Assembly: GCF_005048155.1 (NCBI RefSeq)
Contig: NZ_SUMB01000003.1
Span: forward strand, 682,001-746,000
Direction of reading: 5' to 3'
DNA: 64,000 nt
Source: Streptomyces piniterrae
Lineage (GTDB): Bacteria; Actinomycetota; Actinomycetes; Streptomycetales; Streptomycetaceae
In this document: piece after piece, positions 1 through 7,797 of the stretch
Numbering within the stretch: position 1 is the first letter of the stretch
Layout: each line of letters opens with the position of its first letter
Made by a program: the position numbers and the translations under genes
The notes under the pieces: model-generated
What the model saw: the letters and a program-made list of their open reading frames with translations, nothing else
What the model was told of the DNA's origin: nothing
The model's database searches: none

Positions 1-129
1 ATGGCCGTCGTGTACCAGATCGCCTTCCGCGAGGAGCCGCCCGGGCCGGTCACGATCACCGGCGCCGTGCTGCTGGCCGGCGCGCTGGCACTGCCCGCCG
101 GGTGCCTCTTCATCCGCCGCCGTCAGTAG
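1..129 (+). CDS. C-terminal end of a membrane protein, probably an EamA/DMT-type transporter (cut by window start)
   Basis: The frame is open from base 1 and stops with TAG at 127-129, giving 42 residues. It contains one hydrophobic helix (AVLLAGALALPAGCLF) followed by a basic tail, RRRQ. The FREEPPGPVTITGAVLLAG pattern resembles the last transmembrane segment of EamA/DMT permeases, where a glutamate-proline loop precedes a glycine/alanine-rich helix. That assignment is inference from a short piece. The ATG at base 1 is probably internal, because the protein appears truncated on its N-terminal side. The stop overlaps the convergent oxidoreductase gene by 7 bases. Confidence 0.5.
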   Translation: MAVVYQIAFREEPPGPVTITGAVLLAGALALPAGCLFIRRRQ

Positions 130-773
130 CCGACGGTGAAGCGCCGGCCGACGTGGCGGGGCCGCTCGATCTCGTCGACGAGGGCCATCGCGTAGTCCTC
201 GGCGGAGATACGGCTGCTGCCGTCGGCGGCCGTGACCAGTTCGTCGGTGCCGGTGCGGTAGGTGCCGGTGCGTTCGCCCGGCTCGATGCCGGCGGCCGGG
301 CTGAGGTTGGTCCAGTGGACGTCGGAGACGGTGCGGTAGTAGTCGAGGGCGTCGCCGTGCGCGTGCATGATCTGGAGGAGGAAGTCGGGGAGGCCGTCCG
401 CGTCCCAGACCTGCTTGCCGTCGGGGGTGCGCAGCGAGCCGGCGCCGCCGACGGCGATCAGGCGCGGGGCCGCCTCGCCGAGCGTGCGCAGTCCGGCGAC
501 CAGGGACTTGGCGGCGGGCTCGATGGTGGCGACATGGCCCGGTCCGTCACCGCCGCCGACCGCGCTGACCAGGACGTCCTGGCCCTTGGCCGCCGCCGCG
601 ACGGAGGCCGGGTCGAGGATGTCGCCGGTGGCGACGGTCAGGTTCGGGTGGGTCGTGGTGATCTTCGCGGGGTCGCGGACGACCGCGGTGACCTGGTGAC
701 CGCGCTGCAGGGCCTCGTTGAGGATGCGGCTGCCGATGGTGCCGTTGGCCCCGAAGAGAGCGATCGTGGACAT
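123..773 (-). CDS. NAD(P)-binding oxidoreductase, NmrA/SDR-atypical family
   Basis: The protein has 216 residues. The N-terminus IALFGANGTIGSRI is a GxxGxxG dinucleotide-binding loop of the atypical short-chain dehydrogenase type (NmrA-like, NAD(P)H-binding). The middle holds LIAVGGAGSL, the usual core strand of this family. There is no clear YxxxK catalytic pair, so the substrate is unknown; relatives act as quinone reductases or NADPH sensors. The start is the ATG at 771-773, preceded by GGGAG at good spacing. A longer upstream reading frame exists but lacks a ribosome site and overlaps the divergent regulator. Divergent arrangement with the AraC gene suggests that AraC regulates it (inference). 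Confidence 0.8.
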   Translation of the reverse strand: MSTIALFGANGTIGSRILNEALQRGHQVTAVVRDPAKITTTHPNLTVATGDILDPASVAAAAKGQDVLVSAVGGGDGPGHVATIEPAAKSLVAGLRTLGEAAPRLIAVGGAGSLRTPDGKQVWDADGLPDFLLQIMHAHGDALDYYRTVSDVHWTNLSPAAGIEPGERTGTYRTGTDELVTAADGSSRISAEDYAMALVDEIERPRHVGRRFTVGY

Positions 774-798
774 GGTGGGTCTCCCAGCTGTTCTGTGT

Positions 799-844
799 GT
801 CCGGTAGGGGCGCGTGTCCGGTGGGGACCACGCGTCCGGCAGGG
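799..844. promoter_or_regulatory. Three direct repeats between the oxidoreductase and AraC genes (possible AraC operator)
   Basis: Three copies of an 11-base motif, GTCCGGYRGGG, start at 799, 816 and 834, so they are spaced 17 and 18 bases apart. They lie in the 157-base divergent intergenic region. Evenly spaced same-orientation half-sites are typical of AraC-family operators, and an AraC-type gene starts at 931. The binding assignment is inference. Confidence 0.4.
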
Positions 845-930
845 ACTTCCGTTTTCCGTCGTCAGTCGCGCTGATGTCTTCTACGCTAGGGGCCCTACCG
901 GGGCATTTCGGGGTAGCAAGGGGACGGGTG

Positions 931-1974
931 ATGGTCAAAATGCGACAGCGCCGAGAGGGGGGCGCTGAGCCGGTTCCGGAGATCCCGGAGGTGGCGTTCT
1001 CCGCGCCCGCCGGGCGGCCCGCGGGCGTGGAGGTGATGACGCTCGCCGAGCTGCGGGAGCGGGCGGACGCCTGCCAGCTGTCCACACCGCACCGGCCGGG
1101 CTTCCATCATCTGCTGAGGCTGGACCGCGGCCGGCTGGTGCACAGCGTCGACTTCCGGGAGCACGTCCTCGCGCCGGGCGATCTGCTGTGGTCGCGGCCG
1201 GGCCAGGTCCAGCACTTCGGCGATCTGAACGGGGCCGAGGGGCTGCTGGTGCTCTTCGAAGCCGGCTTCCTGGACCCGGCCACCGCGGCCGCCGCCCGGA
1301 TCGAGGACTGGTACGGGCCGGCCGTACGGCATCCCGAAGGGGCCGCGGCGCAGGCGGTGGACGATGCGCTGCGGCAGCTGCACCGCGAGTTCGGCGCGCT
1401 GGGCGGGCTGCCGCTGGAGGTGCATCTGGAGGTGCTGCGGCATCTGCTGGCCGTACTGGTGCTGCGGGCCGCGCATCCGGGCGGGGCGGCGAACAGCGGG
1501 CCGGGCCGGGTGGGAGCGGGCCGCCGCGAGGGGGCGGAGGCCTGCGAGGCCGGCGAGACCTATCTGCGGTTCCGGGACGCGGTGGAGCGGGAGTTCACCC
1601 GCAGCCGGCGGGTCGCGGACTACGCGCGGTCGCTGGGCTATGCGCCGCGCACCCTCTCCCGGGCCACCGAGGCCGCCGCCGGGGTCGGCGCGAAGGAGTT
1701 CATCGACCGCCGGGTGGTGCTGGAGGCCAAGCGGCTGCTGGCGCACGGCGACCAGTCGGCGGCCCGGATCGCGGACCGGCTGGGCTTCGCCGACGCCACC
1801 AACTTCAGCAAGTTCTTCCAGCGGCGGGCCGGGACCACACCGATCGCGTTCCGTGCGGCGGTACGGGGTGGGTCAGGGCGGGAACAGAACAGCGGGACAG
1901 GGCGGGAACAAAGCAGCGGGACAGGGCGGGAACAGAACAGCGGGACGGTGGCCGGCGGCGGCGCGGGCGCGTAG
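931..1974 (+). CDS. AraC-family transcriptional regulator
   Basis: The protein has 347 residues. The N-terminal half resembles the cupin-like ligand domain of AraC proteins (HSVDFREHVLAPGDLLWSRPG). The C-terminal part carries two helix-turn-helix units: VADYARSLGYAPRTLSR, and SAARIADRLGFADATNFSKF ending in the typical FFQRRAGTTPIAFR. The ATG at 931 was chosen because a purine-rich AAGGGG stretch precedes it; a second in-frame ATG lies at 940. The gene is divergent from the NAD(P)-binding oxidoreductase and probably controls it. The last 24 or so residues are a threefold peptide repeat of the form GREQNSGT, outside the DNA-binding fold. Confidence 0.88.
   Translation: MVKMRQRREGGAEPVPEIPEVAFSAPAGRPAGVEVMTLAELRERADACQLSTPHRPGFHHLLRLDRGRLVHSVDFREHVLAPGDLLWSRPGQVQHFGDLNGAEGLLVLFEAGFLDPATAAAARIEDWYGPAVRHPEGAAAQAVDDALRQLHREFGALGGLPLEVHLEVLRHLLAVLVLRAAHPGGAANSGPGRVGAGRREGAEACEAGETYLRFRDAVEREFTRSRRVADYARSLGYAPRTLSRATEAAAGVGAKEFIDRRVVLEAKRLLAHGDQSAARIADRLGFADATNFSKFFQRRAGTTPIAFRAAVRGGSGREQNSGTGREQSSGTGREQNSGTVAGGGAGA
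1874..1945 (+). repeat. Three tandem 24-bp units in the 3' end of the AraC gene
   Basis: Three head-to-tail 24-base copies (1874-1897, 1898-1921, 1922-1945) differ at only two positions, in the middle copy. The unit is a multiple of three, so it adds a repeated octapeptide without changing the frame. This is probably recent slippage expansion in a tolerant C-terminal tail. Confidence 0.85.
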
Positions 1975-1984
1975 CACGTGGAAC

Positions 1985-2021
1985 GGGGCGCAGCGGCTGG
2001 GGGTGGAAGCCGCTGCGCCCC
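1985..2021. terminator. Bidirectional stem-loop terminator between AraC and GH18 genes
   Basis: A 14-bp perfect stem (GGGGCGCAGCGGCT pairing with AGCCGCTGCGCCCC) around a 9-base loop lies between two convergent genes. There is no long U-tract, which is usual for streptomycete terminators. Confidence 0.75.
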
Positions 2022-2070
2022 GCTGGGGGGTGGGTCCGGGTGAGGGGGAAGGGGCCGGACCGAGGGGGTG

Positions 2071-3135
2071 TCAGCCGGTGTAGGCGGCGAACGCCTTGGT
2101 GAAGTCCAGCGGGCCCTGCTCGATGGAACTGCAGGTCGGCTGCGCCGAGTTGGAGCCGCCGCCCTCGCAGGCCTTGTCGCGGGTGGCGGACCACATCGAC
2201 AGCCAGCCCAGGTGCTTGTCCTGGGCGAACTTCACCAGCTCGGTGGCGTCGTCGACCTTGAAGACCTCGTTCTGGACGTCGTTGACGCCGATCATCGGGG
2301 TCACCGCGACGGTCTTCCAGGCCTCCGCGTCACTCAGCCCGAGGGCCTGCTTGATCTGGCCCTGGGTGGCGGTGGCCGCCTTGGTGGCGTAGGTGCCCAT
2401 GTCGCCGTTGTAGGACGGGCCGTAGTCCATCGCCATGATGTTCACGGCGGCGATCTTGACGCCGTTCTTCTTGGCGTCGGCGACCAGGTTCACGCCGTCC
2501 TGGGTGAGCCCCTCGGGCATCACCGGCAGCGTGAAGGACACGTCCAGGTCGGGGTGCTTCTTCTGGAGTTGGGCGATGGCCTGGGCGCGGCGGGCGTTGG
2601 CCTCGGTGTTGGGGAGCGCGCCGCCCTCGATGTCGAAGTCGACCTTGGTGAGCTTGAACTGGTCGATGACCTTGCCGTACGCGGCGGCCAGTTCGTCGGC
2701 GGAGCCGCAGGCCAGGCCGAGTTCGGAGCCGTTGGCGCCGCCGAAGGAGACCCGGACGTCGCCGCCGACCGCCCGGAGATCGGGTATCTGCTTGGCCACC
2801 GGGTCGTCGCCGAGCTCCACGACACCGCCCCACTTGGGCGTACAGCCGCCGCCGGAGGTGATGAACGCGAGGTTGAAGTTCTTCACTCCGGTCTTGCCTG
2901 CGGTGTCGGCCAGGTCGTAGGCGGGGGTGAGGGAGGTGTCGACGTACGGGGCGAAGCCGGCGGCGGCCTTCGCGGGGGTGGCATTCGCGGGGGCGGTCTC
3001 GTGCTGCGGCGCCTTGCCGGCCATGGCCGAGCCGGCGATGGCGAACCCGCCGCCGGCCGCGACGGTGACGGCCACCGCCGTCCCGATCAGCTTGGTCTTA
3101 CGGCTCGTACGGCGGCGGTGTGCCGAGGAAGTCAT
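2071..3135 (-). CDS. Secreted glycoside hydrolase family 18 (chitinase-like) protein
   Basis: The protein has 354 residues. It starts with a basic region (HRRRTSRKTK), a hydrophobic stretch (about residues 15-35) and an AMA-type cleavage site, so it should be exported. The GH18 barrel is recognised from VDFDIEGG, the DxxDxDxE-type active-site strand with E as the expected proton donor, from NIMAMDYGP on a later strand, and from LGWLSMWSATRD near the end. No separate carbohydrate-binding domain is visible. It probably acts on chitin or other GlcNAc polymers outside the cell. No DasR-type operator was seen upstream. The gene is convergent with AraC, with a terminator between them. Confidence 0.85.
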   Translation of the reverse strand: MTSSAHRRRTSRKTKLIGTAVAVTVAAGGGFAIAGSAMAGKAPQHETAPANATPAKAAAGFAPYVDTSLTPAYDLADTAGKTGVKNFNLAFITSGGGCTPKWGGVVELGDDPVAKQIPDLRAVGGDVRVSFGGANGSELGLACGSADELAAAYGKVIDQFKLTKVDFDIEGGALPNTEANARRAQAIAQLQKKHPDLDVSFTLPVMPEGLTQDGVNLVADAKKNGVKIAAVNIMAMDYGPSYNGDMGTYATKAATATQGQIKQALGLSDAEAWKTVAVTPMIGVNDVQNEVFKVDDATELVKFAQDKHLGWLSMWSATRDKACEGGGSNSAQPTCSSIEQGPLDFTKAFAAYTG

Positions 3136-3272
3136 CTGCTGCCTGCCTGTCGTCACGTGGGGGGCTGGGGGGTTTGCGTCCCGCACGCTAGCGACTCCGA
3201 ATCGGACAAAAGCCCAGTTCGGTACGGCAGTTGGCGGAATTATGGCCGCCTTAAGGAGGGGGAAGGGAGCGG

Positions 3273-4703
3273 TTAAGAGCCGCCGGCGGACGGCCGCTCG
3301 AAACCCCCGGCGCGCGCCGCCCGCCGCCCCCGGGTGCCGAGCCTGCGGCGCAGCCGGCGGCCGCGGCGGGTGCCGTGGTGGGCGGGCCCGTCGCCGAGCG
3401 CCAGCCAGACCCGTACCTCGGTGCCGCCGAGGACGGAGCGGCCGATGCGGACATCGCCGCCGGTCGACTCGGCCAGCCGGCGCACGATGTCCAGACCGAG
3501 CCCGGTGGAGCCGGCGCCGCCGCCTCCATGGCCGCGGCGCAGCGCCGCGTCCGGGTCCGCGATGCCCGGACCGGCGTCCGAGACCAGCACGATCACCGCC
3601 TCTTCGGCGTTGTGGACGTCCACCGCGAAGGCGGTGCCCTCGGGGGTGTGCCGGAAGACGTTGCCGAGCATCGCGTCGAGGGCGGCGGCGAGTTCGGGCC
3701 GGGCCACGGGGATGCGTACGGGGCGGTCCGCGCCGGCGACGCGGACGGTGCGGCCCTCGTCCTCGGCGAGCGCCGACCAGAAGTCCATCCGCTCCCGGAT
3801 CACCTCGGCGGCGTCGCATCCGGCCGCCGCGACGGCCTGCTGGGTGTGCGCCTTCTGCTCGCGGGCGGTGCGGATGATCTGGTCGACCTCGCGCTCCAGT
3901 TGTTCGACGGCGGCCCGGGTCTGCTCGGCGGCCGGCCCGTCGCCGAGCGAGGCCGCGTTCAGCCGGAGCACGGTCAGCGGGGTGCGCAGCCGGTGCGAGA
4001 GGTCGGCGGCCAGTTCGCGTTCGTTGGCGAGCAGCTGGACGACCTGGTCGGCCATCGAGTTGAAGGCCATGGCGGCGGAACGGAGTTCCTTGGGGCCGTC
4101 CTCGGGAACGCGTACGCCGAGCTTCCCGTCGCCCAGGTCGTGGGCGGCGCCCGCGAGCCGCTCGGCCGGACGCACCATACGGGTGCCGAGCCGGTCGGCG
4201 ACCGCGACGGATCCGACGACGAGTGCCAGGCCGACGCCGGCCAGCACCACCCAGGAGGTGGTGACGCCGTTGGTGACCGCGTCGTCGGGGACATAGACCT
4301 CGACGACGGCGATCCCGGAGGCGACGGCGGTGGGCTGGAGCAGCGAGGAGCCGCCGGGGACCGGCGAGATGGAGGCCCGGCCGAGTTTGGCGGTCGCCGC
4401 GATGTCCTCGGGCGCGGCCCGCCGGGTGCCGATCTCGGAGGCGCCGCCGCCCTTCGCGTCCGCCGGGACATGCACGCCGATGCGGCCGCCGCGGTCGGTC
4501 TCTGCGCTGGCGACGGCCCGCTCCAACTGGGTGCGGTCGGTGGTGATGGCCAGGACCGGGCCGATGGTGGCGGCCTGCCGCTCGGCGTTGGAGAACGCCC
4601 GGTCGCGGGCCATCTCCTTGACGACCAGTCCGAGGGGGACGGCGAACGCGACCACGACCATCGTGGTGACCGCCAGGGCCACCTTGACCAGGGCCCATCT
4701 CAC
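3273..4703 (-). CDS. Two-component sensor histidine kinase
   Basis: The protein has 476 residues. TM1 is near residues 8-30 and is followed by an extracellular sensor of about 110 residues and TM2 near 145-168 (VVLAGVGLALVVGSVAVA). Next come a HAMP region and the dimerisation/phosphoacceptor helix, ADLSHRLRTPLTVLRLNA, with the conserved histidine. The ATPase domain carries GPGIADPD and GSTGLGLDIVRRLAE. The C-terminus has an Arg-rich tail with no obvious function. It lies 25 bases after the response regulator on the same strand, so the two form an operon. The signal is unknown. Confidence 0.93.
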   Translation of the reverse strand: MRWALVKVALAVTTMVVVAFAVPLGLVVKEMARDRAFSNAERQAATIGPVLAITTDRTQLERAVASAETDRGGRIGVHVPADAKGGGASEIGTRRAAPEDIAATAKLGRASISPVPGGSSLLQPTAVASGIAVVEVYVPDDAVTNGVTTSWVVLAGVGLALVVGSVAVADRLGTRMVRPAERLAGAAHDLGDGKLGVRVPEDGPKELRSAAMAFNSMADQVVQLLANERELAADLSHRLRTPLTVLRLNAASLGDGPAAEQTRAAVEQLEREVDQIIRTAREQKAHTQQAVAAAGCDAAEVIRERMDFWSALAEDEGRTVRVAGADRPVRIPVARPELAAALDAMLGNVFRHTPEGTAFAVDVHNAEEAVIVLVSDAGPGIADPDAALRRGHGGGGAGSTGLGLDIVRRLAESTGGDVRIGRSVLGGTEVRVWLALGDGPAHHGTRRGRRLRRRLGTRGRRAARAGGFERPSAGGS

Positions 4704-4728
4704 AGCGTCCCGCCCTTCGCCGCGCAGT

Positions 4729-5421
4729 TCACCGTGGTGGCTCCAGTTTCACGCCGACGCCCCGCAGGGTGTGCAGATACCGCGGTTTGGCCGCCGTTTC
4801 GCCCAGTTTGCGGCGCAGCCAGGAGAGATGGACGTCGATGGTCTGGTCGTCCCCGTAGGACTGCTGCCAGACCTCGGCGAGGAGTTCCCTGCGGGGGACG
4901 ACGACGCCGGGGCGCCCGGCGAGGAAGGCCAGCAGGTCGAATTCCCTGCGGGTCAGATCGAGGGCGACGCCGTCGAGTTCGGCCTGGCGGCGCAGCGGGT
5001 CGATGGACAGGCCGCCGACCCGGATCACCCGTGAGGGCGGTTCCGCGCCGGCCGTGGCGGCGCGGGAGCGACGCAGTACGGCCGACATGCGGGCCGAGAG
5101 GTGCTCGACGGAGAACGGTTTGGTGAGGTAGTCGTCGGCGCCGTCGTTCAACAGCCGTACGATCTCGGTCTCGTCGTCCCGGGCGGTGGCGATGATCACA
5201 GGGACATCGGTGATGCCGCGCAGCATCTTCAGCGCCTCGGACCCGTCCAGATCGGGCAGGCCGAGGTCGAGGATGACCACGTCGAAGCCGACCTGCGCCA
5301 CCTCGCGCAGCGCCTCCAGGGCGGTGCCGACGCTGCGCACCGTGTGGGCTGCCTCGGTCAGATGCCGGATGAGGGCCGAGCGTACGAACTGATCGTCCTC
5401 GACGACGAGCACACGTGCCAT
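4729..5421 (-). CDS. Two-component response regulator, OmpR/PhoB family
   Basis: The protein has 230 residues. The receiver domain shows the acidic pair VEDD, the phosphoacceptor aspartate in VVILDLGLPDLDG, and the conserved lysine in YLTKPFS. The C-terminal winged helix contains LTRREFDLLAFLA and the recognition region TIDVHLSWLRRKLG. The start is the ATG at 5419-5421. An in-frame GTG three codons upstream is an alternative, and neither has a strong ribosome site. It is the first gene of the pair with the histidine kinase and is divergent from a secreted protein gene, a likely target. Confidence 0.93.
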   Translation of the reverse strand: MARVLVVEDDQFVRSALIRHLTEAAHTVRSVGTALEALREVAQVGFDVVILDLGLPDLDGSEALKMLRGITDVPVIIATARDDETEIVRLLNDGADDYLTKPFSVEHLSARMSAVLRRSRAATAGAEPPSRVIRVGGLSIDPLRRQAELDGVALDLTRREFDLLAFLAGRPGVVVPRRELLAEVWQQSYGDDQTIDVHLSWLRRKLGETAAKPRYLHTLRGVGVKLEPPR

Positions 5422-5531
5422 GGGCGGCACCGTACGCCATTCGGGCGGGTTCGATTTCCCGGGGTTGACGCGAAAGCGTCGTCTGTCCGTTGGCACACGG
5501 TGGCTGCGACCGGAGGGACCGGTGGTGCAGT

Positions 5532-6092
5532 ATGAGCCGAATGCAACGAGGACTGGTTCACGCAGCGGCCTGGACACTGGCGACCGGCGCCGCCGTCACG
5601 CTGTCGTGGTTCGGCGTGCACACGGTGCTGTCCGGCACGGCGTACGACGCGCCGCGCGCGCTGCCCCTGGCCGACCAGGTGCCCTCCTCGGGCGCCGGGG
5701 TCGCGCCGCGCGCCTCCTCCACCCACCGCCCCAAACCGTCCGGGACGGCCGGGCACAGCCCCTCCCCCGGCAACGAGCCGTCCCAGCCGTCCTCGCCCGC
5801 CGGCTCCGGCGACGGGACTTCGGGCGGCACCCCGTCCGCCCCGCCGACGGGTGCCGGGTCCGGCGGCCAGGTCAAGAGCTACGCGACCAACGGCGGCCGG
5901 GTCGTCCTGGACCTGCGCAGCAACTCCGCCGAGTTGGTGAGCGCGACCCCCAACCCGGGCTGGGAGATGCAGGTGTGGCCGCAGGACACCTGGCTCCGGG
6001 TCGACTTCACCAGCAAGAGCGGCCATACGTCCGTGATCTGCGCCTGGAACGATCATCCGCCGATCGTCAACGTCGACAACCACGCGACCTAG
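5532..6092 (+). CDS. Putative secreted protein of unknown function
   Basis: The protein has 186 residues. The N-terminus has one hydrophobic segment, about residues 8-30 (AAAWTLATGAAVTLSWFGVHTVL), acting as signal peptide or anchor. A Ser/Pro/Gly-rich linker of about 80 residues follows. A compact C-terminal domain of about 75 residues begins at VKSYATNGGRVVLDLRS and includes PNPGWEMQVWPQDTWLRVDF. I do not recognise the domain. The pattern of linker plus small hydrophilic domain fits a cell-surface or sensory protein. It is divergent from the two-component operon. The ATG at 5532 follows GGAGGGA 12 bases upstream; an earlier in-frame ATG at 5490 lacks a ribosome site. Confidence 0.7.
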   Translation: MSRMQRGLVHAAAWTLATGAAVTLSWFGVHTVLSGTAYDAPRALPLADQVPSSGAGVAPRASSTHRPKPSGTAGHSPSPGNEPSQPSSPAGSGDGTSGGTPSAPPTGAGSGGQVKSYATNGGRVVLDLRSNSAELVSATPNPGWEMQVWPQDTWLRVDFTSKSGHTSVICAWNDHPPIVNVDNHAT

Positions 6093-6104
6093 TCGGCGGC
6101 CGCT

Positions 6105-6140
6105 TCCCCTAGGGGACGTTCGAACGGATCCCCTAGGGGA
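6105..6140. repeat. Cluster of three palindromes between convergent genes
   Basis: A 12-base palindrome, TCCCCTAGGGGA, occurs at 6105-6116 and again at 6129-6140. Between them, at 6117-6126, is a third palindrome, CGTTCGAACG. The block is nearly symmetrical as a whole. It lies 13 bases after the stop of the secreted-protein gene and before the convergent spermidine-synthase-like gene, so it may be a terminator. The repeated self-complementary units could also be protein-binding sites. Further right, a GTGGTGTGCCGTG motif is repeated near 6194 and 6219. Confidence 0.6.
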
Positions 6141-6256
6141 TGGGAGGCCCCCTTGCAGGCCACAACGGCGGGGCGGTGGGCGGTATTCCCGTGGTGTGCC
6201 GTGCGCGGGCGTATTTCCGTGGTGTGCCGTGGCCGGGCGGTGGTTTTGGTGGGGCG

Positions 6257-7183
6257 TCAGGCGAAGGTGTCCGGGGGTGGGGGCGGGGAGGGGACCGCGG
6301 TGGCGTCGGTGACCGGGGGTGTGCCGGCGGTGAAGTCCACCAGAGCGCGGCCGTGTTCGACGCGGGCGGTCTGCGGATCGGTGGCGGCCCGGCGGGTCAG
6401 TTCGGCCACCGGCAGTTCGCGGTCGGCCGCCAGCAGGACGGCGTTGCCGAACCGCTTGCCCCGGAGCACGGCGGGGTCGGCGGTCAGGCACAGCTCGGGG
6501 AAGACCGTGCGGGCGGTGGCGATCTGACCGCGCAGGAAACCCAACGGCGCCTGACTGGACGACGTCCTCGCTCCCCCAGCGCTCCTCGCCTCCCCGGACC
6601 CCCGGGCGCCCGCGGGCCCGTCCGCGAGGTTGGCCGCGTACCAGCCGCCGGGCCGCAGCACCCGTCGGACGTCCGCGAGGAATTCGGTGGTGGTCAGATG
6701 CGCGGGCGTACGGGCGCCGCCGAAGACATCCGCGATGATCAGGTCCGCCCAGCCGTCCGGGATCTTCGCGAGTCCCTCGCGGGCGTCCCCGCCGCGCACC
6801 CTGATCCGCCAGCCGCTCTCCAACGGCAGCTCGCGGCGCACCAGTTGGACGAGCGGGGTGTCGATCTCCACGACCTGCTGGGTGGAGCGCGGCCGGGTCG
6901 CGGCGATATAGCGCGCCATGGTCAGCGCACCGCCGCCGAGGTGCAGGACCTGGAGCGGTCTGCCGGGCGGTGCGGCCAGGTCGGCGATGTGCCCGAGGCG
7001 GCGCTGGTAGGCGAAGTCCAGATACGTCGGGTCGTCCAGGTCCACATGTGACTGCGGGGCACCGTCGATCAGCAGTGTCCAGGCGCGCGGCCGGTCGCGG
7101 TCGGGCCGCAGCTCCGCGACGCCGCCGTGCACCGTCTCGGTGACCGGATCCGGGCCGCCGCGCCCGCGTCTGCTCTTCGCCAT
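6257..7183 (-). CDS. Spermidine-synthase-like (SpeE/spermine synthase fold) methyltransferase-type protein
   Basis: The protein has 308 residues. The Rossmann core shows VLHLGGGALTMARYIA (motif I), VVEIDTPLVQLVRREL (the acidic residue that binds the cofactor ribose), GDAREGL and DLIIADVFGG. These are the landmarks of the polyamine aminopropyltransferase family. Actinobacterial proteins of this stand-alone type often have no demonstrated polyamine synthase activity, so the substrate is left open. A Gly/Ser/Ala-rich loop near residue 205 and the Pro-rich C-terminus look like low-complexity additions. The ATG at 7181-7183 is the only good start near the N-terminal conserved region. Confidence 0.75.
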   Translation of the reverse strand: MAKSRRGRGGPDPVTETVHGGVAELRPDRDRPRAWTLLIDGAPQSHVDLDDPTYLDFAYQRRLGHIADLAAPPGRPLQVLHLGGGALTMARYIAATRPRSTQQVVEIDTPLVQLVRRELPLESGWRIRVRGGDAREGLAKIPDGWADLIIADVFGGARTPAHLTTTEFLADVRRVLRPGGWYAANLADGPAGARGSGEARSAGGARTSSSQAPLGFLRGQIATARTVFPELCLTADPAVLRGKRFGNAVLLAADRELPVAELTRRAATDPQTARVEHGRALVDFTAGTPPVTDATAVPSPPPPPDTFA

Positions 7184-7256
7184 GCGGTCAGTATGACGCG
7201 CCTGCGGCGGGCTCGTATTCGCTGGTCAGGGGTGTAGTGCCGGTTTACGGCAGAGT

Positions 7257-7294
7257 GGCGGGCCACCCGTGACCGAGGTCACGAATGGCCCGCC
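7257..7294 (-). terminator. Stem-loop downstream of the chaplin gene
   Basis: Nested arms GGCGGGCCA/TGGCCCGCC and GTGACC/GGTCAC form a stable hairpin. It sits 50 bases after the chaplin stop and before the start of the next minus-strand gene, fitting a terminator. Confidence 0.7.
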
Positions 7295-7343
7295 GCACAT
7301 CATGACCCGGCCGGCCCGATGCCCTTCCGGACCGGCGGTCGGG

Positions 7344-7715
7344 TCACCTGTTGATGCAGATGTTCCCGAAGGTCGGGTTCAGGATCCCGAAGAAGATGTC
7401 GACGGAGTTGCCGCAGACGTTGATCGGGATGTTGATCGGCACCTGGACGACGTTGCCGCTGAAGACGCCCGGCGAGCCGGCGGCGAAGCCCCTGGCGCTG
7501 GCACCGTGGCCGTGGCCGTGACCGCCGCGACCGAACCCACCGCGGCCGTACCCGCCATGGCCGAATCCGTGGCCGTATCCATGGCCGTATCCATGGCCAT
7601 GTCCGTGGCGGCCATGGCCGTGGCCGTGGGGGTCAGCCGTGGCGATGCTCGCACCACCGAGCACCATGGCACAGCCGGCCGCGGCTACCGTGGCCGTCTT
7701 GACGAACCGCTTCAT
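7344..7715 (-). CDS. Chaplin-family surface protein with a His/Gly-rich insert
   Basis: The protein has 123 residues. A signal peptide covers about residues 1-29 (MKRFVKTATVAAAGCAMVLG, ending ATA). A roughly 45-residue block of HG, YG and FG repeats follows, then a C-terminal chaplin domain: GSPGVFSGNVVQVPINIP, the cysteine in NVCGNSVD, and the closing NPTFGNICINR with a second cysteine. Chaplins assemble into amyloid-like films on aerial hyphae and spores. Short chaplins have little between signal and domain, so the His/Gly block is unusual and could bind metal or alter assembly (inference). The start is fixed by AAAGGAG seven bases before the ATG at 7713-7715; the ATG two codons earlier is too close to that site. 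Confidence 0.85.
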   Translation of the reverse strand: MKRFVKTATVAAAGCAMVLGGASIATADPHGHGHGRHGHGHGYGHGYGHGFGHGGYGRGGFGRGGHGHGHGASARGFAAGSPGVFSGNVVQVPINIPINVCGNSVDIFFGILNPTFGNICINR

Positions 7716-7797
7716 CACCATTCTCCTTTCAGTTCGCGAATGGGGCATCGCGCTCAACGAACCAATAGAGCCGGGGATGCGGGGGTTCATCCTTCCG

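Noticed and set aside
2068..3276. Long plus-strand frame antisense to the GH18 gene
   Set aside because: It mirrors the GH18 coding sequence, has no recognisable domain and its composition (Gly/Val-rich) is that of a shadow frame in GC-rich DNA.
6140..7051. Plus-strand 303-residue frame opposite the spermidine-synthase-like gene
   Set aside because: It is the antisense of a gene with clear Rossmann motifs; the product is low complexity with no family features.
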